DNA of 33,760 nucleotides from Microbacterium sp. (GCA_029239165.1 JAQZBG010000039.1:1-33760), one strand, 5' to 3'; positions 24,053 to 32,852 are shown, numbered from the stretch's first letter. Notes: a model not told the origin generated them from the letters alone. Numbers and translations: made by a program.

Positions 24053-26632
24053 GTGATCGTTCGAGAGAGCACATCATCGGATGTCGTGGTCGTGGGGGCC
24101 GGGATGGTCGCGCACCGATTCGTCGAGAGCCTGCTCCGCGGCGAGGGCGCGGCTCCGACCGTCACCGTCATCGGGGAAGAGGCGCGAGCCCCGTACGACC
24201 GCGTTGGCCTGACTTCCTTCTTCACCGGTGCGAGCGCCGACGACCTCGCACTCGACGCGCAGACCCTGCAGGACGAGCGGGTGCGCTTCATCGCTGACGA
24301 CCGCGTGACGGGGATCGATCGCGCTCGTCGCACGGTGCGCACGCGCTCGGGCGTGGTCCATGCCTACGGGACCCTGGTCCTCGCCACCGGCTCGTACGCA
24401 CTGCGGCCGGCTGTCGACGGCGCAGACCTCCCCGGCTGTTTCGTCTATCGCACGCTCGACGACGTCGCCGCGATCGACGCGTTCGTCCAGCGCCGCACGG
24501 CGGAACTCGGCCGACCGCTGCGGGGGACGGTGATCGGCGGTGGTCTGCTGGGCCTGGAGGCCGCCGGCGCGTTGCAGGGTCTCGACGTCGAGTGCACCGT
24601 GGTGCAGTCGTCCGACCGGCTCATGTCCGCCCAGCTCGACCTCGCGGGCGGCACCATCCTGCGTCGCCTCATCGAGTCGAAAGGCATCGATGTGCGGACG
24701 GGAACCCGCACCACACGGCTCGATCCGGACGCGTCCGGCTCCGTCGCGGCACTGCAGTTCCAGGACGGCAGCATGCACGACGCGGACATCGTCATCTTCA
24801 CGGTCGGTGTGCGCCCGCAGGACTCGCTGGCCCGACTCGCCGACCTCGCCGTGCACCCCAGCGGTGGTGTGCTGATCGATTCGCGATGCCGGACCGCAGA
24901 CGACGACATCCTCGCGATCGGCGAGGTCGCCAGCTTCGAAGGGCGCTCCGTCGGGCTCGTGGCCCCCGGATACGCCATGGCGGAGGTGGCGGCGACGCGA
25001 CTCCTCGGCGGCGACGCGACGTTCCCGGGCTATGACGACTCCGCGAAGCTGAAGCTCTCCGGCGTCGATGTGGCGAGCTTCGGCGACGCCTTCGCGACCA
25101 CGCCGAACGCACTGGACGTCGTCTACACAGACCCGGTCAACGGCGTGTACAAGAAACTCGTCCTCTCCGACGACGCGAAGACCCTCCTGGGCGGCATCCT
25201 CGTCGGCGACGCCTCCGCGTACGGATCGCTGCGGCCCCTGGTGGGAGCTGCACTGGGCGCTGACCCGGCTGCGTATCTGATGCCGGAGGGAGGCGCCGCA
25301 CTCCCCGACAACGAGCTGCCGGCAGAGGCGGTCGTCTGCTCCTGCTCGAACGTCACAGCCGGACGCATCCGTGAGGCGGTGCACGCCGAAGGCTGCACGG
25401 ATGCCGCCGCCGTGAAGGCCTGCACCAAGGCGGGCGCGACGTGCGGCTCCTGCATCTTCGCGGTGAAGAAGATCGTCGGCCAGGAGCTGACCAAGCTCGG
25501 ACAGACGACATCCGACGCACTGTGCGAGCACTTCTCGATGTCGCGTCGTCAACTCTTCGACGCGGTGCGCGTGTCCGAGCTCACGACCTTCAGTGCGATC
25601 ATCGCCCGTTTCGGGACCGGACGCGGCTGCGACATCTGCAAGCCGGCCCTCGCGAGCATCCTCTCCGTCCTCGTCGGCGCGCACGTGCTCGACGGCGAGA
25701 ACGCCGCTCTGCAGGACACCAACGATCACGTCATGGCCAACATGCAGAAGGACGGCACCTACTCGGTGGTGCCGCGGATGCCAGGCGGCGAGGTCACCCC
25801 CGCGGGGCTGATCGCGATCGGGAACATCGCCGAGACCTACGGGCTCTACACGAAGATCACCGGTGGGCAGCGGATCGACATGTTCGGCGCCCGTCTCGAG
25901 CAGCTGCCGCAGATCTGGCAGCGCCTGGTCGATGCCGGATTCGAGTCGGGACAGGCATACGGCAAGGCGCTGCGCACGGTGAAGTCCTGCGTCGGCTCCA
26001 CCTGGTGCCGCTACGGGGTGCTGGATGCCGTCGGCATGGCCGTGCGTCTCGAGCTCCGCTACCGGGGCCTGCGTGCCCCGCACAAGCTCAAGGTGGGTGT
26101 GTCGGGCTGCGCCCGCGAATGCGCGGAGGCGCGCTCCAAGGACGTCGGTGTGATCGCCACCGAGACGGGTTGGAACATGTATGTCGGTGGGAACGGCGGT
26201 TTCTCTCCCCGCCACGCGGAACTGCTCGCCGCCGACCTCGACGACGAGGGCCTGATCCGCGCGATCGACCGCTTCTTCATGTACTACATCCGCACGGCGG
26301 ACCGTCTTCAGCGCACGGCGGGGTGGTGCGCCGAACTCGACGGCGGGCTGGACGGCCTCCGCGAGGTGATCTTCGACGACAGTCTCGGCATCTGCGACGA
26401 CCTCGATGCGGCCATGGGCGTTCATGTCGATCGCTATGAGGACGAATGGGCGGCGACGCTGCGCGACCCGGTGAAGCTGCGGCGGTTCGAGTCGTTCGTG
26501 AACGCGACGGACACTCCCGACCCCTCGCTGGCATATGTGCCCGAGCGCGGTCAGGTGCGTCCGGCGACGACGGAGGAGCGATCCGATGCATCGGTGCTCA
26601 TCGCGGGGACGACGTTGGAGGTGCGACGATGA
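24053..26632 (+). CDS. nirB: Assimilatory nitrite reductase (NADH) large subunit NirB
   Basis: An 859-residue cytoplasmic enzyme reducing nitrite to ammonium with six electrons. An FAD/NADH module comes first (VVVVGAGMVAHRF near 10-22; VIGGGLLGLEAAGAL near 163-177). A Bfd-type [2Fe-2S] domain follows, with Cys429, Cys431, Cys464 and Cys467. The siroheme/[4Fe-4S] module has Cys646-x5-Cys652 and Cys686-x3-Cys690 (KSCVGSTWCRYG, SGCARECAEA). Every cluster ligand is present. The GTG start has AGGAGG four bases upstream. It is first in a five-gene operon that also makes siroheme. Confidence 0.96.
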   Translation: MIVRESTSSDVVVVGAGMVAHRFVESLLRGEGAAPTVTVIGEEARAPYDRVGLTSFFTGASADDLALDAQTLQDERVRFIADDRVTGIDRARRTVRTRSGVVHAYGTLVLATGSYALRPAVDGADLPGCFVYRTLDDVAAIDAFVQRRTAELGRPLRGTVIGGGLLGLEAAGALQGLDVECTVVQSSDRLMSAQLDLAGGTILRRLIESKGIDVRTGTRTTRLDPDASGSVAALQFQDGSMHDADIVIFTVGVRPQDSLARLADLAVHPSGGVLIDSRCRTADDDILAIGEVASFEGRSVGLVAPGYAMAEVAATRLLGGDATFPGYDDSAKLKLSGVDVASFGDAFATTPNALDVVYTDPVNGVYKKLVLSDDAKTLLGGILVGDASAYGSLRPLVGAALGADPAAYLMPEGGAALPDNELPAEAVVCSCSNVTAGRIREAVHAEGCTDAAAVKACTKAGATCGSCIFAVKKIVGQELTKLGQTTSDALCEHFSMSRRQLFDAVRVSELTTFSAIIARFGTGRGCDICKPALASILSVLVGAHVLDGENAALQDTNDHVMANMQKDGTYSVVPRMPGGEVTPAGLIAIGNIAETYGLYTKITGGQRIDMFGARLEQLPQIWQRLVDAGFESGQAYGKALRTVKSCVGSTWCRYGVLDAVGMAVRLELRYRGLRAPHKLKVGVSGCARECAEARSKDVGVIATETGWNMYVGGNGGFSPRHAELLAADLDDEGLIRAIDRFFMYYIRTADRLQRTAGWCAELDGGLDGLREVIFDDSLGICDDLDAAMGVHVDRYEDEWAATLRDPVKLRRFESFVNATDTPDPSLAYVPERGQVRPATTEERSDASVLIAGTTLEVRR

Positions 26633-26991
26633 CGCTCAGGGCCGAGACCGCCGCACGGGTGCGCGTGTGCGCGCTGAGCGACCTCGAGGTGGAGCGAGGC
26701 AGGGCGGCACTGTTCGGCTCCGTCCAGATCGCTCTCTTCCTCCTGGCCGACGGCTCGGTGCACGCGGTGTCCAACCTCGACCCCTACAGCGGCGCCCATG
26801 TGATGTCACGCGGGATCGTGGGCACGCGGGGCGATGTCCCGACGTTGGCTTCGCCGATGCACAAGCAGGTCTTCGACCTTCGAACGGGTGAATGCCTCGA
26901 CACGCAGGGGAAGGCGCCGGCGTCGCTGCGGGTCTGGGACGTGACCGTTCGCGACGGCCAGATCGAACTGAACATCGAGGAGAGCCGATGA
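26629..26991 (+). CDS. nirD: Nitrite reductase small subunit NirD
   Basis: A 120-residue Rieske-fold subunit that supports NirB. The fold is recognisable (FLLADGSVHAVSNLDPYSGAHVMSRG, shown in part, then SPMHKQVFDLRTGECLD), but the cysteine and histidine ligands of a true Rieske cluster are absent. This is normal for NirD. The ATG overlaps the nirB stop in ATGA, and its own stop overlaps the next start in the same way, so translation is coupled. Confidence 0.94.
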   Translation: MTLRAETAARVRVCALSDLEVERGRAALFGSVQIALFLLADGSVHAVSNLDPYSGAHVMSRGIVGTRGDVPTLASPMHKQVFDLRTGECLDTQGKAPASLRVWDVTVRDGQIELNIEESR

Positions 26992-28223
26992 CTGTGATGC
27001 TGGGTGTCGACCTCACGGAGCGCGACGTGCTCCTGGTGGGCGGTGGCGCGGTCGCCGCGAAACGCCTCCGGCGCTTCCTCGACGAAGGGGCGCGTGTGCG
27101 GATCGTCGCGCCGGCACTGCACCCCGACACGGCGCAGCTGGTCGAGCGTCTGGGCCTCGCGTGGCGCATCGGACGCTTCCGCGGATCCGATCTCCGCGGG
27201 GCGTGGCTCGTCCACGCGGCGACGGGTGACGCCCGCGTCGACCGCGAGGTCGGGGAGCGCTGTGAACGCAAGCGGATCCTGTGCATCAACGCGTCCGACG
27301 GAGCCCGCGGTTCCACCCGGCTCACGGCGCAGGCCGAGGTCGGCGACGTGACCGTCGCGGTGACGAGCACGATCGGCGCCGATCCGCGTCGATCGGTCGC
27401 TGTGCGAGATGCGATCGTCGGTCTCGTGGGCGAAGGCCGTCTGCCGCTGCGGCGGCGCCGTGCCGGTCGGAGCGGACGAGTCGACCTGGTCGGCGGCGGA
27501 CCGGGGCCGGTGGACCTGATGACGGTGCGCGCCCGCCGGCTCATCGCCGAGGCCGACGTCGTCGTGACCGACCGCCTCGGGCCGGCGACGGAGATCGTGC
27601 GCGGGCTCGACCCCGACGTGGAGGTGATCGACGTGGGGAAGCTCCCCGGTCGGCATCCGGTGCCACAAGAGGAGATCAACCGCATCATCGTGGCGCGAGC
27701 GGCGGAGGGCCGGCGCGTGGTCCGCCTCAAGGGCGGGGATCCGTTCGTGTTCGGACGCGGGGGCGAGGAGATGCAGGCATGCCTCGCGGCGGGCATACCG
27801 GTCGACGTCACCCCGGGGATCTCGAGCGCGATCGCCGTCCCGCAGGCAGCAGGCATCCCGGTCACGCATCGAGGTACGGCGGCGGCATTCCACGTCGTGA
27901 ACGGTCAGGGCGCCATCGGCGAGGGCACGCTCGCGGCGCTGGCCGACGCGACGGTCACCACGGTCGTCCTGATGGGTGTGGCCGCGCTCGAGCGTCTCGT
28001 CGCCACAGCACTCGCACAGGGGGTGCCGGCGGAGCGGCCGATGGCATTCGTCGAGAGCGGGCACACGGCACAGCAGCGGACCACTCGAACCACCCTGGGA
28101 CGAGCGGTCGCCGACGCGCAGGCGGTCGGCCTCCGCAACCCGGCGGTGATCGTGATCGGCGAGGTCGCGAGCGCTCGGCTGCTGCTCCCCTCCTCGGACT
28201 CGATCGGAGCTGTCCTGGCGTGA
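26988..28223 (+). CDS. cysG: Siroheme synthase: precorrin-2 dehydrogenase/ferrochelatase-like domain fused to uroporphyrinogen-III C-methyltransferase
   Basis: A 411-residue CysG-like enzyme that makes the siroheme precursor for NirB. The N-terminal 150 residues form the NAD-dependent precorrin-2 dehydrogenase (VLLVGGGAVAAKRL near 14-27). The methyltransferase starts near 163 (GRVDLVGGGPGPVDLMTVRA, 20 residues) with VVRLKGGDPFVFGRGGEE and VTPGISSAIAVPQAAGIPVTHRG, both SUMT signatures. It is shorter than E. coli CysG in the first domain, and iron insertion may be done by the CbiX-like protein two genes on. Both ends overlap neighbours by 4 bp. Confidence 0.93.
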   Translation: MTVMLGVDLTERDVLLVGGGAVAAKRLRRFLDEGARVRIVAPALHPDTAQLVERLGLAWRIGRFRGSDLRGAWLVHAATGDARVDREVGERCERKRILCINASDGARGSTRLTAQAEVGDVTVAVTSTIGADPRRSVAVRDAIVGLVGEGRLPLRRRRAGRSGRVDLVGGGPGPVDLMTVRARRLIAEADVVVTDRLGPATEIVRGLDPDVEVIDVGKLPGRHPVPQEEINRIIVARAAEGRRVVRLKGGDPFVFGRGGEEMQACLAAGIPVDVTPGISSAIAVPQAAGIPVTHRGTAAAFHVVNGQGAIGEGTLAALADATVTTVVLMGVAALERLVATALAQGVPAERPMAFVESGHTAQQRTTRTTLGRAVADAQAVGLRNPAVIVIGEVASARLLLPSSDSIGAVLA

Positions 28224-29350
28224 CGATCCGTGCTCCACTGACCCCGGTTCTGGCCGGATGCACCATCGTCGTGGCCGCCGACAGGCGTTCCGGCGACCTG
28301 GTCTCCGCTCTCGAGCGGCGCGGTGGACAGGTGTACCGCGCGCCCGCTCTGAGCATCATCCCGAATGAAGACGACGAGGTCCTCATCGCCCGTACGCGCG
28401 ACCTGATCGCCGCGCCTCCCGACATCGTGATCGTGACGACCGGGGTGGGGTTCCGCGGCTGGATCGACGCCGCGCATGAGAACGACCTGGCCGAGAAGCT
28501 CACCGGTGCGCTGGCCGGGGCGCAGTTCATCGCTCGAGGACCCAAGGCGCACGGAGCGATCCAGCAGGCGGGGTTCATGGCCGACTGGGTGGCCGAGTCC
28601 GAGACCTCTGCCGAAGTGGGGGACTACCTCACCGCGGAAGGAGTGGTCGGGCGGCGCATCGCCATCCAGCACCACGGCGCGGGCGCCGACGGCCTCGACA
28701 CCCTCCTGTCGGGACTGGGCGCAGACGTGGTCAGCATCACCGTGTATCGCTGGGGTCCGCCGCCGGATCCTCAGATCGTGCGCCGCTCCGTCGTGCAGGC
28801 GGGGGCGGGTGAGGTGGACGCCGTCCTCTTCACCTCCGCACCCGGTGCCGCCGAGTGGGTCAGGACGGCCGTCCGGGCCGACGCGCTCGAGGCGATCCGA
28901 CGCAGAGCCGCGTCCGGGCGGTTGCTGCTGGCCGCTGTCGGGCCGATCACGGCCGCGCCGCTCGCGGAGGCCGGGCTCAAGGCCACACTCGCCGCGCGCG
29001 GCCGTCTGGGCTCGCTGGTGCGATGCGTGGTCGACCATTACGCCTCCGGTGCCGCACCGCAGCTGCAGACGGCGCTCGGTGCGATGGAGATGCGCAGCGG
29101 CGGTGTGCTGATCGACGGCGCGTTCGTCCCGCTCTCACGCGCCGGTGCCAGCATCCTGAGCGAGCTCTTCGATGCCGCCGGACGCGTGCTCTCGCGGGAG
29201 GAGCTGGGACTCGCTCTGCCCCGCGGCGGTGAGAGCGCCCACGCCGTGGAGATGGCGGTCGCCCGGCTTCGCGAAGCCTTGGGCGGCGCCGCGGCGATCC
29301 AGACGATCGTCAAACGTGGCTACCGACTCACGGTGGAGGAACCCCGATGA
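28220..29350 (+). CDS. hemD: Uroporphyrinogen-III synthase fused to an OmpR-type winged-helix domain
   Basis: A 376-residue protein. Residues 1-265 resemble uroporphyrinogen-III synthase (IVVAADRRSGDLVSALERRG, then VIVTTGVGFRGW, then VDAVLFTSAPGA, then AVGPITAAPLAEAGL), the two-lobed enzyme that closes the tetrapyrrole ring. Residues from about 285 form a winged helix of the OmpR/PhoB C-terminal type (LSRAGASILSELFDAAGRVLSREEL, shown in part, then VEMAVARLREALG, then IQTIVKRGYRL). Such fusions are known in actinobacteria. The second domain could bind DNA and regulate nitrite assimilation, but this is inference. The GTG start overlaps the previous stop as GTGA. Confidence 0.88.
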   Translation: MTIRAPLTPVLAGCTIVVAADRRSGDLVSALERRGGQVYRAPALSIIPNEDDEVLIARTRDLIAAPPDIVIVTTGVGFRGWIDAAHENDLAEKLTGALAGAQFIARGPKAHGAIQQAGFMADWVAESETSAEVGDYLTAEGVVGRRIAIQHHGAGADGLDTLLSGLGADVVSITVYRWGPPPDPQIVRRSVVQAGAGEVDAVLFTSAPGAAEWVRTAVRADALEAIRRRAASGRLLLAAVGPITAAPLAEAGLKATLAARGRLGSLVRCVVDHYASGAAPQLQTALGAMEMRSGGVLIDGAFVPLSRAGASILSELFDAAGRVLSREELGLALPRGGESAHAVEMAVARLREALGGAAAIQTIVKRGYRLTVEEPR

Positions 29351-30024
29351 CCACCCTTGTCGCCTGCTCTCATGGGACCGACTCGCCCGACGGACGCCGC
29401 ACGGTCGAAGGAATCGTCGACCTCGTGCGGGGGCGCATACCGAAGACGCGGGTCGTCCAGGCGTTCGTCGACGTGCAGGAGCCGGCTGTGTCCGACGTCG
29501 TCGAACGGGAGCGTCTCGACGATGACGTCGTCGTGGTGCCGCTGCTGCTCTCCGTCGGCTTCCATACCGCGGTCGACATCGCGCGCGCCGTGCGCCCGTA
29601 CGACGACGTCCGGCAGGGGGAGCCGCTGGGCACCCACCCGCTGATCGCCGAGGTGCTGAGAGCGAGGCTGCGTACCGCCGTGCACGACCGCTGGCTTCCC
29701 GGGGACCATGTCGTGCTCGCGGCGGCGGGTTCCAGCAACCCGGCGGCGGTGGTCGATGTCACGGCGGCCGCCGCTCACCTGGCCGATCTGATTCCGGTGC
29801 CGGTCACCATCGGGTACGCGTCGGCGATCGAGCCCCGCATCGCGGACGCTGTCACCGCCGCGCGGCAGAACGGCGCATCCAGGGTGATCGCCGCGAGCCA
29901 TGTACTCGCGCCGGGGTACTTCGCCGGTCTCGTGGAGCGATCTGGGGCGGACCTCGTGTCGGCGCCGCTCGGGGCGGACCCGCGCATCGCCGAGATCATC
30001 GTCGAGCGCTTCCGCTCGGCCTGA
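29347..30024 (+). CDS. Sirohydrochlorin chelatase-like protein (CbiX/SirB)
   Basis: A 225-residue class II chelatase-like protein with two CbiX repeats. The metal-binding histidine is at LVACSHGTDSPDGR near residue 9, and VPLLLSVGFHTAVDI carries the second near 73. The second repeat begins near VVLAAAGSSNPAAV, and HVLAPGYFAGLV mirrors the first. It probably inserts Fe(II) into sirohydrochlorin to complete siroheme. It is last in the nir operon, overlapping hemD by ATGA, and a strong terminator follows. Confidence 0.9.
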   Translation: MTTLVACSHGTDSPDGRRTVEGIVDLVRGRIPKTRVVQAFVDVQEPAVSDVVERERLDDDVVVVPLLLSVGFHTAVDIARAVRPYDDVRQGEPLGTHPLIAEVLRARLRTAVHDRWLPGDHVVLAAAGSSNPAAVVDVTAAAAHLADLIPVPVTIGYASAIEPRIADAVTAARQNGASRVIAASHVLAPGYFAGLVERSGADLVSAPLGADPRIAEIIVERFRSA

Positions 30025-30054
30025 CCGGGCAGCGCGTCGGCACGTGCGTCGCAT

Positions 30055-30094
30055 GTGGGAGAGGGCGGATGCCGTGGCATCCGCCCTCTCCCAC
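30055..30094. terminator. Bidirectional hairpin terminator
   Basis: A perfect 19-bp inverted repeat, whose core is GGGAGAGGGCGGATGCC and its complement, closes on a 2- to 4-nt loop between the convergent CbiX-like and nitrite channel genes. It is the strongest hairpin in the window and can serve both transcripts. Confidence 0.8.
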
Positions 30095-30104
30095 GCTCGT
30101 CCGG

Positions 30105-31028
30105 TCAGACCCGCGACGGCTCGCGCTCAGCGATGGTGCTGCCGAGTTCCCGCTCCTGTTCGTCCTCTGCGACCGTCGCTGCGACCGTCGCGCCTGCCCG
30201 GCGCCCGGCTCGACCTGCGTCGCGGGCAGCGCGAGCCTTCGGACGGCCATGCGTGAAGTAGATCGGCAGACCGACGAAGAGCAGGCCGCCGACGAGGTTT
30301 CCCACGACGGTCGGGAGTTCGTTCCAGACGAGGTAGTCCCAGACAGTGAAGTCGGCGCCCATCAGGAGTCCGGACGGGAACAGGAACATGTTCACGATGG
30401 AGTGCTCGAAGCCCATGTAGAAGAACAGCATGATCGGCAGCCACATCGCGACGATCTTGCCGACCGTGCTGTCCGACACCATCGCGAGAACCACGCCGGT
30501 GGACACCATCCAGTTGCACAGCACGCCGCGGATGAAGAGTGTGAGCATGCCGGCGGCACCGTGGTCGGCGTAGCCGACGGTGCGGCCGTGGCCGATCTCG
30601 CTGATCGCCTCGCCCACGGCGCTGGGCGCGGTCGAGAAACCGTACGTGAAGTACACGGCCATCAGGATCGCCACGAGGAAGGCGCCGCCGAAGTTGCCGA
30701 GGAAGACGAGTCCCCAGTTGCGCATCAGCGCGCCGAACGTGGCACCGGGTCGGCGGTCGAGCACAGCGAGCGGGCCGAGGGTGAAGACGCCGGTGAGCAG
30801 GTCGTAGCCCAGCAGGTAGAGCATGACGAACCCGACCGGGAAGAGGACGGCTCCGAGCAGCGGCTGGCCGGTCTGGGTCGAGACGGTGACGGCGAAGGCG
30901 GCGGCGATGGTGAGGAGCGCGGCACCCATGAAGGCACGGATCAGTGTGTCGCGGGTGGACAGCTGCAGCTTGTAGGCGCCGGCATCGACCATGCGCGTGG
31001 CGAGCTCGGCGGGCTTGATGTAGGACAC
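30105..31028 (-). CDS. Formate/nitrite transporter (FNT) family channel
   Basis: A 307-residue membrane protein with six predicted helices. FNT marks include LLGYDLLTGVF, NWGLVFLGNFGGAFLV, GVLCNWMVSTG (inner-half filter region) and FFYMGFEHSIVNMFLFPSGL, which carries the conserved histidine of the central pore. In this place, next to nirBD, nitrite uptake is more likely than formate. The C-terminal 45 residues are charged and cytoplasmic. The GTG at 31028 has GGAGG four bases upstream; the longer open frame beyond it is not supported by conservation. Confidence 0.92.
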   Translation of the reverse strand: MSYIKPAELATRMVDAGAYKLQLSTRDTLIRAFMGAALLTIAAAFAVTVSTQTGQPLLGAVLFPVGFVMLYLLGYDLLTGVFTLGPLAVLDRRPGATFGALMRNWGLVFLGNFGGAFLVAILMAVYFTYGFSTAPSAVGEAISEIGHGRTVGYADHGAAGMLTLFIRGVLCNWMVSTGVVLAMVSDSTVGKIVAMWLPIMLFFYMGFEHSIVNMFLFPSGLLMGADFTVWDYLVWNELPTVVGNLVGGLLFVGLPIYFTHGRPKARAARDAGRAGRRAGATVAATVAEDEQERELGSTIAEREPSRV

Positions 31029-31071
31029 GGGACCTCCACGGAGACGGGAGCACGGATGCTCGGCTGCTTCG

Positions 31072-31114
31072 AGCATGCGCGAGCCCCGTTTCCGGGGGCC
31101 GCACGCGAGGTTAC
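31072..31114 (-). promoter_or_regulatory. Nitrite channel promoter with GlnR-like half-sites
   Basis: On the minus strand GTAAC (31114-31110), 17 bases, GAAAC (31092-31088), 10 bases, then a -10-like CATGCT (31077-31072). The half-site period is 22 bp, two helical turns. The GAAAC-N10--10 spacing is identical to that at nirB and the diaphorase gene. Confidence 0.45.
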
Positions 31115-31200
31115 GGCTGTGGAGCGAATTCCTCACTTCCCGTTCATCGCGGTGTGAGATGACTGTCGTTATCCATCCGTGATGCGATCGTTCGCCGCGC

Positions 31201-31244
31201 GAAACACGTCGCGTGACATCGGCGAAACACGGGCCGAATAGCCT
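31201..31244 (+). promoter_or_regulatory. Diaphorase promoter with GlnR-like operator
   Basis: GAAAC (31201-31205), 7 bases, GTGAC (31213-31217), 6 bases, GAAAC (31224-31228), 10 bases, then -10-like TAGCCT (31239-31244). GTGAC-N6-GAAAC is an exact match to the GlnR half-operator gTnAC-n6-GaAAC. The site lies where an activator would contact polymerase. Confidence 0.6.
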
Positions 31245-31284
31245 CGCGAGTACGGCACGATCGCCGCCGACAGGAGCCTTACCG

Positions 31285-32523
31285 ATGAAACACCCGCCTG
31301 CCACCGAGATCGTCGTCGTCGGGGCGGGGATGGCAGCGCAGCGTTTCGTCGAGCAACTCGTACATCGTGCCGACGACCACATGCGCGTGACGGTGATCGG
31401 CGATGAGGGTCGCCCACCGTACGACCGCACCCGCCTTCGGGAGCTGTTCCTCGGCGGATCCGCCGACGATCTTCCGCTGCCGCTCCACGCCTTCGAGGAC
31501 GACCGCGTCGAGTTGATCGTCGATGATCGCGTGTTGCACATCGACCGTAGGACCAAGACCGTGCGCACGCGTTCGCGTCGCGTTCATCGTTACGACGTCC
31601 TCGTGCTCGCGACCGGGGCTTCGGCCGGCCGGGTGGCTGTGGAGGGCGCGGGTCTTCCCGGCTGCTTCTCCTACCGCACCGTCGACGATGCGGAGGCGCT
31701 GCGTGACTTCGTGACCGTACGCGCATCGGAACTCGATCGGGATCTTCGCGGGGTCGTCGTCGGCGGCGGGCCCATCGGGCTCGAGGCGGCCGGTGCACTG
31801 CAGGCGATCGGAGTGGATGCCACGGTGGTGCAGTTCGCGGATCGGCTGATGGAAGCCCAGCTCGACGGTACCGCCGGAAGCATCGTGAAGCGCCATCTGC
31901 AGGCTCGAGGGATCGCGGTCCGAACCGGCACGCGGGTGACACGGCTCGATCCGGATGAGTCCGGCGTCGTCACCGCCATCGAGTTCCAGGACGGCACCTT
32001 CCAGCGCGTGGACGTCGTCGTGTTCACGGTCGGGCTGCGCGCGCGCGACGAGCTCGCCCGCAATGCGGGCATCGCGGTCCATCCCTACGGAGGCATCGTC
32101 ATCGACGACGGCTGCCGCACTTCGGATCCGGACGTGCTGGCCATCGGAGACGTCGCGAATCTCGACGGACGACGCTTCGGCCTCGTCGCTCCCGCTCGTG
32201 ACATGGCCGACGTCGCGGTCGGGTGCATCCTCGGCGACGAAGCGAGGTTCGCCGGGTTCGACGAATCCGCTGCCATCACCCTGGCCGGCGTCGAGGTGGC
32301 GAGCTTCGGGGACGCGCTGGCACGGACACCCGATGCGGTCGACGTGCTCTACGCGGACCCCGTCGCCGGGGTCTACCGGAAGCTGGTGCTGGCGGGCGAT
32401 GCTCACACGCTGCTGGGCGGAATCCTGGTCGGCGACGCCTCGGCATACCCGGCGCTGCACACTCTCGTCGGCGCGCGCCTGGAAGCGGATCCGTCGTCGT
32501 ACGTCCTGCCGAGCCGCCTCTAG
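31285..32523 (+). CDS. Free-standing FAD/NAD(P)H oxidoreductase, paralogue of the NirB N-terminal module
   Basis: A 412-residue flavoprotein that aligns along its whole length with the first 420 residues of NirB in this window. Shared segments include YDRxxL near the start, RLMEAQLD against RLMSAQLD, and HTLLGGILVGDASAY against KTLLGGILVGDASAY. FAD binding is at VVVGAGMAAQRF (about 11-22) and NAD binding at VVGGGPIGLEAAGAL. It lacks the Bfd and siroheme domains, so it cannot reduce nitrite alone. It could feed electrons to an assimilatory nitrate reductase or to the nitrite enzyme; no nitrate reductase lies in the window. ATG with AGGAG eight bases upstream. Confidence 0.88.
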   Translation: MKHPPATEIVVVGAGMAAQRFVEQLVHRADDHMRVTVIGDEGRPPYDRTRLRELFLGGSADDLPLPLHAFEDDRVELIVDDRVLHIDRRTKTVRTRSRRVHRYDVLVLATGASAGRVAVEGAGLPGCFSYRTVDDAEALRDFVTVRASELDRDLRGVVVGGGPIGLEAAGALQAIGVDATVVQFADRLMEAQLDGTAGSIVKRHLQARGIAVRTGTRVTRLDPDESGVVTAIEFQDGTFQRVDVVVFTVGLRARDELARNAGIAVHPYGGIVIDDGCRTSDPDVLAIGDVANLDGRRFGLVAPARDMADVAVGCILGDEARFAGFDESAAITLAGVEVASFGDALARTPDAVDVLYADPVAGVYRKLVLAGDAHTLLGGILVGDASAYPALHTLVGARLEADPSSYVLPSRL

Positions 32524-32543
32524 CGGGAGCCGCCGGCCGTTCG

Positions 32544-32852
32544 TTACTCCGCGGGGGTTTCGGAGGGGAGCGGTGCCGGGCTCTCGGTCGGTGCGGTCGT
32601 CGGCGAGTCGGTCGGCGCCGTCGTCGGCTCGACGGTCGGGGTGGGCGTCGGTTCCGGTGCGGTCACCTGCGCGTGCACGACCTGGCTGCCGATCGCGGCG
32701 ACGACGATGACGCTGCCGACGATCGCTGCGATCGTGTTGTCGCGGACGCGGCGCCGGATCTGCCCTTCGTGCCAGCGGGTGCGCGCGGCGTGCAGTCGAG
32801 CGCGCTCCGCAGCGGTGCGTGACTGTGCGTTTTTGGAACCGCGTGCGGCCAT
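32544..32852 (-). CDS. Small single-span membrane protein with Thr/Pro-rich tail
   Basis: A 102-residue protein of unknown function. Residues 1-38 are strongly basic and should be cytoplasmic (KNAQSRTAAERARLHAAR, RIRRR-like stretch). Residues 40-58 form one transmembrane helix (IAAIVGSVIVVAAIGSQVV). The remaining 40 residues are a Pro/Thr/Glu/Ser repeat tail (PTPTPTVEPTTAPTD) probably outside the cell. A Shine-Dalgarno GGAG lies nine or so bases upstream. It is divergent from rarA and convergent with the diaphorase gene. The even codon use supports a real gene. Confidence 0.68.
   Translation of the reverse strand: MAARGSKNAQSRTAAERARLHAARTRWHEGQIRRRVRDNTIAAIVGSVIVVAAIGSQVVHAQVTAPEPTPTPTVEPTTAPTDSPTTAPTESPAPLPSETPAE

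Noticed and set aside
26629-26991. NirD as a broken Rieske protein
   Set aside because: Lack of Rieske ligands is normal for the NirD family, so it is not a defect.
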